Assembly (NCBI RefSeq): GCF_001429725.1
Contig: NZ_LMHV01000017.1
Location: 1 to 38,988, forward strand
From: Rhizobium sp. Root708
GTDB taxonomy: Bacteria; Pseudomonadota; Alphaproteobacteria; Rhizobiales; Rhizobiaceae
DNA length: 38,988 nt
Reading direction: 5' to 3'
A program made the position numbers and the translations under genes. How positions within the stretch are numbered: position 1 is the stretch's first letter; the number at the start of each line of letters is the position of its first letter. This document shows, one piece after another, positions 35,350 to 38,988 of this stretch. Under the pieces are notes generated by a model. That model made no database searches and was not told where the DNA came from. It saw only the letters and a program-made list of their open reading frames with translations.

Positions 35350-37315
35350 GGTGCTTGCCGCCGCCAACGTCCGTAGCAGGTACGTGATCCCGCATGTATT
35401 TGCGAAGATCCGTCAGTCAACAGCTCTATTCCTGGCATATGCGGCGCTGCGGGCCACCTTGAGAGGGCAGTACCCTCTGATGCACGGAATTCCTTCGATC
35501 GTTGTTGTCATCACCGGTGGCGTCAAAGTCAGCGAAGCTCACCGAAAGGCAGCAGAATTGCTGTTGACGGGGTCGCTGGGATCCCGGACCCGCCGGGCTC
35601 CCGAGCAAAGGGTTCTTGTACATGTAGTGGAAGCGCCGCTGCGAAAGCGGTTCAAACAGTCAAATCCCATTTTAGAGGAGCACGGGAGATACGAGGTCAT
35701 CATCGTCCTCGCCCCAAGCCGCACTGAAATCCCCTCGGACCTCGCTATAGCCGCGGACGCGCTTGTCGATCTGATCCGTCCGACGGCTCGGCACATACAA
35801 GCCGTGCGTCGACTGCTTGGCCACACGCCTTTCGATGAGGAAACGGCGAAGGTCGTCGCGGCGTTGGATTTCTCTCTTCTTGTTCCAGTCGTCAGCAGGC
35901 CCAGTCTCCCGGCTGCCGAAGCGCGACGTCTCGTAAGCACTGTCGGGAGCGCCACTGCGGATGGTCCATCTCTCGAAGATCTTCCTGGTTATGGCCGCGC
36001 AAAGATTTGGGCTCGTGCATTCGTCACTGACCTCGCCCGCGTCAGAAGCGGAGCGTTGGATTGGGCGGAGATGTCCCGAGGTGTCCTCTTGCATGGTCCC
36101 CCAGGCACTGGAAAGACTCTCTTTGCTCGCGCGTTTGCGCGATCGGCCGGTCTGCCTTTTATCGCGGCGTCGGTGTCGCGTTGGCAATCGGCCGGGCACC
36201 TCGGAGACCTCCTCGGCGCGATGAGGGAAACCTTCGAGGAGGCGCGGGCAAAACAGCCATCAATCTTGTTCCTGGACGAACTGGATTCAATCGGCGATCG
36301 GGCGAAGTTCAGCGGCGATCACATCGACTACTCGCGCCAGGTGGTCAACTTCCTGCTCGAGTGCATCGATGGCGCGCAAGGACGAGACCAAGTACTCGTC
36401 GTCGCTGCCACCAACTATGCAGACGTGATCGACCCTGCCCTTTTGCGTAGCGGTCGCATCGAACGGCATATCAAAGTCGAGCTACCAGACGCGGAGGACC
36501 GCTTCGACATCCTCCGCTACCATCTAGGCATCAAGAATCCAGAAGATGCACTCAGGGCGATTGCCGTTGATCTTAACGGATGGAGCGGCGCCGACCTGGA
36601 AATGCTGGCACGGGAGGCGAAACAGCGCAGCCGCTATTTTGGGCGCGCTGTTCAGGTCGACGACGTCGTCAAATCGCTACCGCCGCTGCAAGAGCTTTCC
36701 GATCCCGAAGCTCGTCGCATTGCATTGCATGAGGCTGGACACGTCTTGGCCGCCTGTGTCCTCTTTCCAGGGTGCCGAGTCAGCGTTTCACTGCGTAAAA
36801 AGTTCCGCTGGCTTGATTCGAAGCGAGTTGCGCCCGGCGCTACACTGTATGAGACTTTTGGCGAAGACCAATTGCTCCAGACACGGCAGGCTCTCGAAGA
36901 CTACATCTGCAGAGCCCTGGCAGGCGCAGCCGCCGAGGAGCACGCGCTGGGATCGAAATCGAACGGTTTCAGCGGGTCAATAGGAAGCGACCTCGAGACT
37001 GCGACAGTCATCGCCGCGCGAATGCTCTGCTCTTACGGACTAGGCAGAAGCTTGGCGTTCCTGACCGAGGCTACCAGAGTGGATTCAAACTTCGCCACAA
37101 GGCTCCCCAACGATCTGCGCAGGGAGGTCGGTCGTATCCTTGATGAACAGTATCTGCGAGCAAAACTACTCGTCGCCGAGCGCACGAGCACCCTCGAGGA
37201 AATCACTGGAGAGCTTCTGGAAAAAGGCGCACTCACCGCGGATGATGTCGCCGCCATAGTGTCCAGGAACCCCGCTTCGTTTGTTGGTTCTGAAAGGTCG
37301 ATTATTCGGCTGTAG
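35339..37315 (+). CDS. Soluble FtsH-like AAA+ ATPase with M41 zinc-peptidase domain
   Basis: A 658-residue protein starting at the ATG at 35339. Residues 1-210 are an N-terminal domain I do not recognise. The AAA domain follows: GVLLHGPPGTGKTLFARAF (Walker A, about 253), ILFLDELDSIGDRA (Walker B, about 309), VVAATNYADVIDPALLRSGRIERH with the sensor and arginine finger (about 355-375). The peptidase domain has the zinc motif LHEAGHVLAAC (His-Glu at about 464-468) and SDLETATVIAARMLCSYGLG with the third ligand Asp (about 551). It is therefore an FtsH family protease. Unlike FtsH it has no transmembrane segments or periplasmic domain. It should be a cytosolic ATP-dependent protease. Confidence 0.88.
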   Translation: MESRVLAAANVRSRYVIPHVFAKIRQSTALFLAYAALRATLRGQYPLMHGIPSIVVVITGGVKVSEAHRKAAELLLTGSLGSRTRRAPEQRVLVHVVEAPLRKRFKQSNPILEEHGRYEVIIVLAPSRTEIPSDLAIAADALVDLIRPTARHIQAVRRLLGHTPFDEETAKVVAALDFSLLVPVVSRPSLPAAEARRLVSTVGSATADGPSLEDLPGYGRAKIWARAFVTDLARVRSGALDWAEMSRGVLLHGPPGTGKTLFARAFARSAGLPFIAASVSRWQSAGHLGDLLGAMRETFEEARAKQPSILFLDELDSIGDRAKFSGDHIDYSRQVVNFLLECIDGAQGRDQVLVVAATNYADVIDPALLRSGRIERHIKVELPDAEDRFDILRYHLGIKNPEDALRAIAVDLNGWSGADLEMLAREAKQRSRYFGRAVQVDDVVKSLPPLQELSDPEARRIALHEAGHVLAACVLFPGCRVSVSLRKKFRWLDSKRVAPGATLYETFGEDQLLQTRQALEDYICRALAGAAAEEHALGSKSNGFSGSIGSDLETATVIAARMLCSYGLGRSLAFLTEATRVDSNFATRLPNDLRREVGRILDEQYLRAKLLVAERTSTLEEITGELLEKGALTADDVAAIVSRNPASFVGSERSIIRL

Positions 37316-37577
37316 ACTCTATTCCCGAGCCACGGCGACGGATCAACGCTACAGCGGGCCCTCGGGTCGCGTTGCCTTCCACGAAGACGACCCCGGCGGC
37401 TTCCAATGCGATACGCACCTTCTCGATCGCTTCGGCCAGCACGTTGCCCTCGCATTTTTCTATTCGCACAATAATCTGACGGCTGACGCCTGCGGCAACC
37501 GCGAGCTCTTCCTGGCTGAGGTCCAGCAGCGCCCGTGCGGCGCGCAACGCATTCATAATGTCCGACGTCGAATCCAT
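37302..37577 (-). CDS. XRE-family helix-turn-helix regulator
   Basis: A 91-residue protein with a lambda-repressor-like helix-turn-helix: RAARALLDLSQEELAVAAGVSRQIIVRIEKCEG, in pieces. The short C-terminal part ends in GVVFVEGNATRGPAVALIRRR, a tail shared by small rhizobial XRE proteins. It is on the opposite strand and overlaps the end of the AAA/M41 gene by 14 bp, so it is convergent and may be antisense to it. It may control the module and bind the ATGAGCG palindrome. That is inference. Confidence 0.88.
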   Translation of the reverse strand: MDSTSDIMNALRAARALLDLSQEELAVAAGVSRQIIVRIEKCEGNVLAEAIEKVRIALEAAGVVFVEGNATRGPAVALIRRRGSGIESTAE

Positions 37578-38195
37578 GAATCCGAGCGTGGCTTCATTTG
37601 AAAAGCGTTGTCAACAATTAGCGCAAGGATTCGCCGACGGTATTCCAGCCAAAACGATCAAAAAAGACGAGCGAATCCTTCAGGCGGTGTTAGAGGGACC
37701 GCGTCTTTTCAGAGTTTCACGCCGCCGGCCTTCCTTGACTGTGATCCGAGTTCGAATTGTGTCCTCTCGCAGGCTGGGTCCGATATCGCCAGCGCCGTCG
37801 CCGGAATTCACGGACGGAATAATGAGATGTTTGTCACCTGACCGGCTTTTATCTTGTTGTTCGTCCATTTCACTCTCGGATGTAAGGGACTACTTTGTCT
37901 GGGAGTATATAGGCTTTCGAGACCTTACGCCATTCCAAGCTGCCGATTGTCCATTCTTCCCGCTGCCGACTGCCCGCCGTGCACAAAAGCTATGGCCGCA
38001 GCTCAGACTACACAGATTCGGTATGTCTCTGGTTGGCGTCCGCTCAATCACAGGCAGTCTACCGCCCTGAAGGACTTCCTCATTCAGCAGGCGGATCATT
38101 CGGGGCGAAGCCGGACGCTGGTTCGTCCACGTTTCCGGCATGCCCCCCACGGCACTCAGCGTCGCCAAGTGAAAGTTTGAATTCGAGCAATCTAG
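37578..38195. other. Region without a supported gene
   Basis: No gene can be supported with confidence. The 92-codon minus-strand frame at 37890-38168 starts with TTG and has a methionine-led part (MPETWTNQRPASPRMIRLLN) that looks protein-like, and a 62-codon minus frame lies at 37680-37868. Neither has a known motif. This could be decayed coding DNA of the island. Confidence 0.5.
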
Positions 38196-38630
38196 CTACC
38201 TAATGCGGTTCTGCTCCGCGCGATACCCATGCTCCATGCGTGTGAGCTTCTGTTCCCGGAGGGGCTTTTCCTCCCGGATGAACGCGATCATCGCGTCGAT
38301 GTCGTTTCCACCTCCGGGCGCCTCTCCCAGTGGAAGGTGTCGTCGCCTACGAAGCTTCTGCGCCCAATAGCGGATTTCTCGCTCTGCTGGTGGATAGGTT
38401 TCCCCGAGCCGGTACAGGCGGCTATCCGTCCTCGCCCAACGGGCGGGGGTCCCCGTATCCATATGCAAGACGGGAGAGGTATGACTGTGGTCACCCTCGT
38501 CAATTTCCGGGTGGCCAAAGAACCAGCCGTAGAGCCACGGTCGGCTGTACGATGGGCTCTCGAGCACCCATCCCCGAAGGAGGGGTGCGGCCGCCAGATC
38601 GGTTTCTGTCGGGACCTCACTCACTACCAT
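38196..38630 (-). CDS. Second small protein with DUF6634-like pattern
   Basis: A 144-residue protein starting at the ATG at 38630 with AAGGG four bases before it. Its residues 17-75 line up with the protein at 34963: PLLRGW against PLVEEW, then a tryptophan-glycine stretch (WLYGWFFGHPEID), T-S-P near the middle, and ARWARTDSRLYRLGE against GVARSMERWYRLGKP. The GHP loop kept here is typical of the DUF6634 type. There is no signal peptide. The C-terminus is charged and basic (REQKLTRMEHGYRAEQNRIR). It lies 1 kb from the XRE gene, in the same minus orientation. The family name should be verified. Confidence 0.6.
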   Translation of the reverse strand: MVVSEVPTETDLAAAPLLRGWVLESPSYSRPWLYGWFFGHPEIDEGDHSHTSPVLHMDTGTPARWARTDSRLYRLGETYPPAEREIRYWAQKLRRRRHLPLGEAPGGGNDIDAMIAFIREEKPLREQKLTRMEHGYRAEQNRIR

Positions 38631-38988
38631 TGACCCTTCATGAGGATTGATCTGAAACTCGGTTGCGGTACGGTCACTCTTAATTTCTGATGCAGATCAC
38701 CCCTTCGATCATAAGGCTAAATCTCGACCGAAGCGGAGGAGGATCTCATTGAACGTTTCCATCTTCTCACGGTGGACGGCGGAAACGAGATGAAAAGGCC
38801 GCACCGATCGCACGTCGACAATTCGGTCTGCGGCCGCAACGATATGGATCGGCACCTTAATACCCAGAGGCCATAGAATGACGAGTGGACGTGGCCTGCC
38901 CCAATCGGGTGATCCGGGTTTAATGTTAGTGCATGCTGGGTCTGGCCGCTACCGCCGGGGTTGATGCCGGTCCGTTCTGACGCGGCCA
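38631..38988. other. Right end of window, with a possible partial coding region
   Basis: No clear gene. A minus-strand frame without a start in the window (38709-38948, stop TGA at 38709-38711, upstream stop TAG at 38949) encodes a protein-like stretch (LWPLGIKVPIHIVAAADRI, then VRPFHLVSAVHREKMETFNE). It has good residue composition but no family I can name. It could be the decayed C-terminus of a gene, or a gene with a frameshift near 38950. Confidence 0.35.

Noticed and set aside
37890..38168. A 92-codon minus-strand frame
   Set aside because: It starts with TTG, has no recognised motif, and its end looks random. Part of it may be a decayed gene, but the evidence is too weak for a CDS.
33508..38988. 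Search for a repeat of the tRNA-Leu 3' end (attachment site)
   Set aside because: By eye no copy of the last bases of the tRNA occurs in the rest of the window, so no island border could be set.

Overview
The window looks like a chromosomal segment of an alphaproteobacterium of the Rhizobiales, most likely Rhizobium, Ensifer/Sinorhizobium or a close relative. The evidence is its high GC content, the malic enzyme fused to a phosphotransacetylase-like domain (dme type), a class II DAHP synthase next to gor, DUF2059 and rpiA, DUF2865 and DUF2059 proteins, and bluB behind a cobalamin riboswitch. No species can be named from the sequence alone.

Layout. 1-305: intergenic DNA with three strong hairpins. 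306-728: secreted DUF4864 protein. 905-4834 (minus): tgt, queA, ppiB, ppiA and coaD, i.e. tRNA queuosine synthesis, two cyclophilins and coenzyme A synthesis. 5000-5633 (plus): three very small membrane-protein genes ending at a clear terminator. 5690-10261 (minus): a GNAT acetyltransferase and a complete Mla/MCE lipid-transport set (lipoprotein, MlaD, MlaF, STAS-MlaE). 10360-13482: an enolase-superfamily dipeptide epimerase, an MFS transporter and an LpxH-like metallophosphoesterase. 13723-17242: dme and a DUF2865 protein. 17199-19023 (minus): bluB with its riboswitch, and a TolB-like propeller. 19263-22794 (plus): an LTA-synthase-like phosphoglycerol transferase, a DUF1003 protein and an unrecognised protein with a possible helix-turn-helix. 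22966-28134: two Tad genes and a third with a von Willebrand-like domain, interrupted by the class II DAHP synthase. 28144-33241: gor, DUF2059, rpiA, gph, a small repeat-containing secreted protein and lipB. 33423-33507: tRNA-Leu(GAG).

Downstream of this tRNA the character changes. Tightly packed housekeeping genes give way to long non-coding stretches, a frameshifted gene remnant, small proteins of restricted families, and an operon-like unit: a small protein (DUF6634-like), a soluble AAA+/M41 FtsH-like protease, and a convergent XRE regulator. A second small protein with the same sequence pattern lies further on in the opposite orientation. This has the look of an accessory island bordering a tRNA gene, although no integrase or flanking repeat is visible inside the window.

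The most interesting unit is the 34.9-37.6 kb module. It combines a palindromic operator-like site, a small partner protein, a membrane-anchor-free FtsH homologue with intact ATPase and zinc-protease motifs, and an overlapping convergent HTH regulator. Its function cannot be read from the sequence. A regulated-proteolysis or stress/defence role is an inference only.
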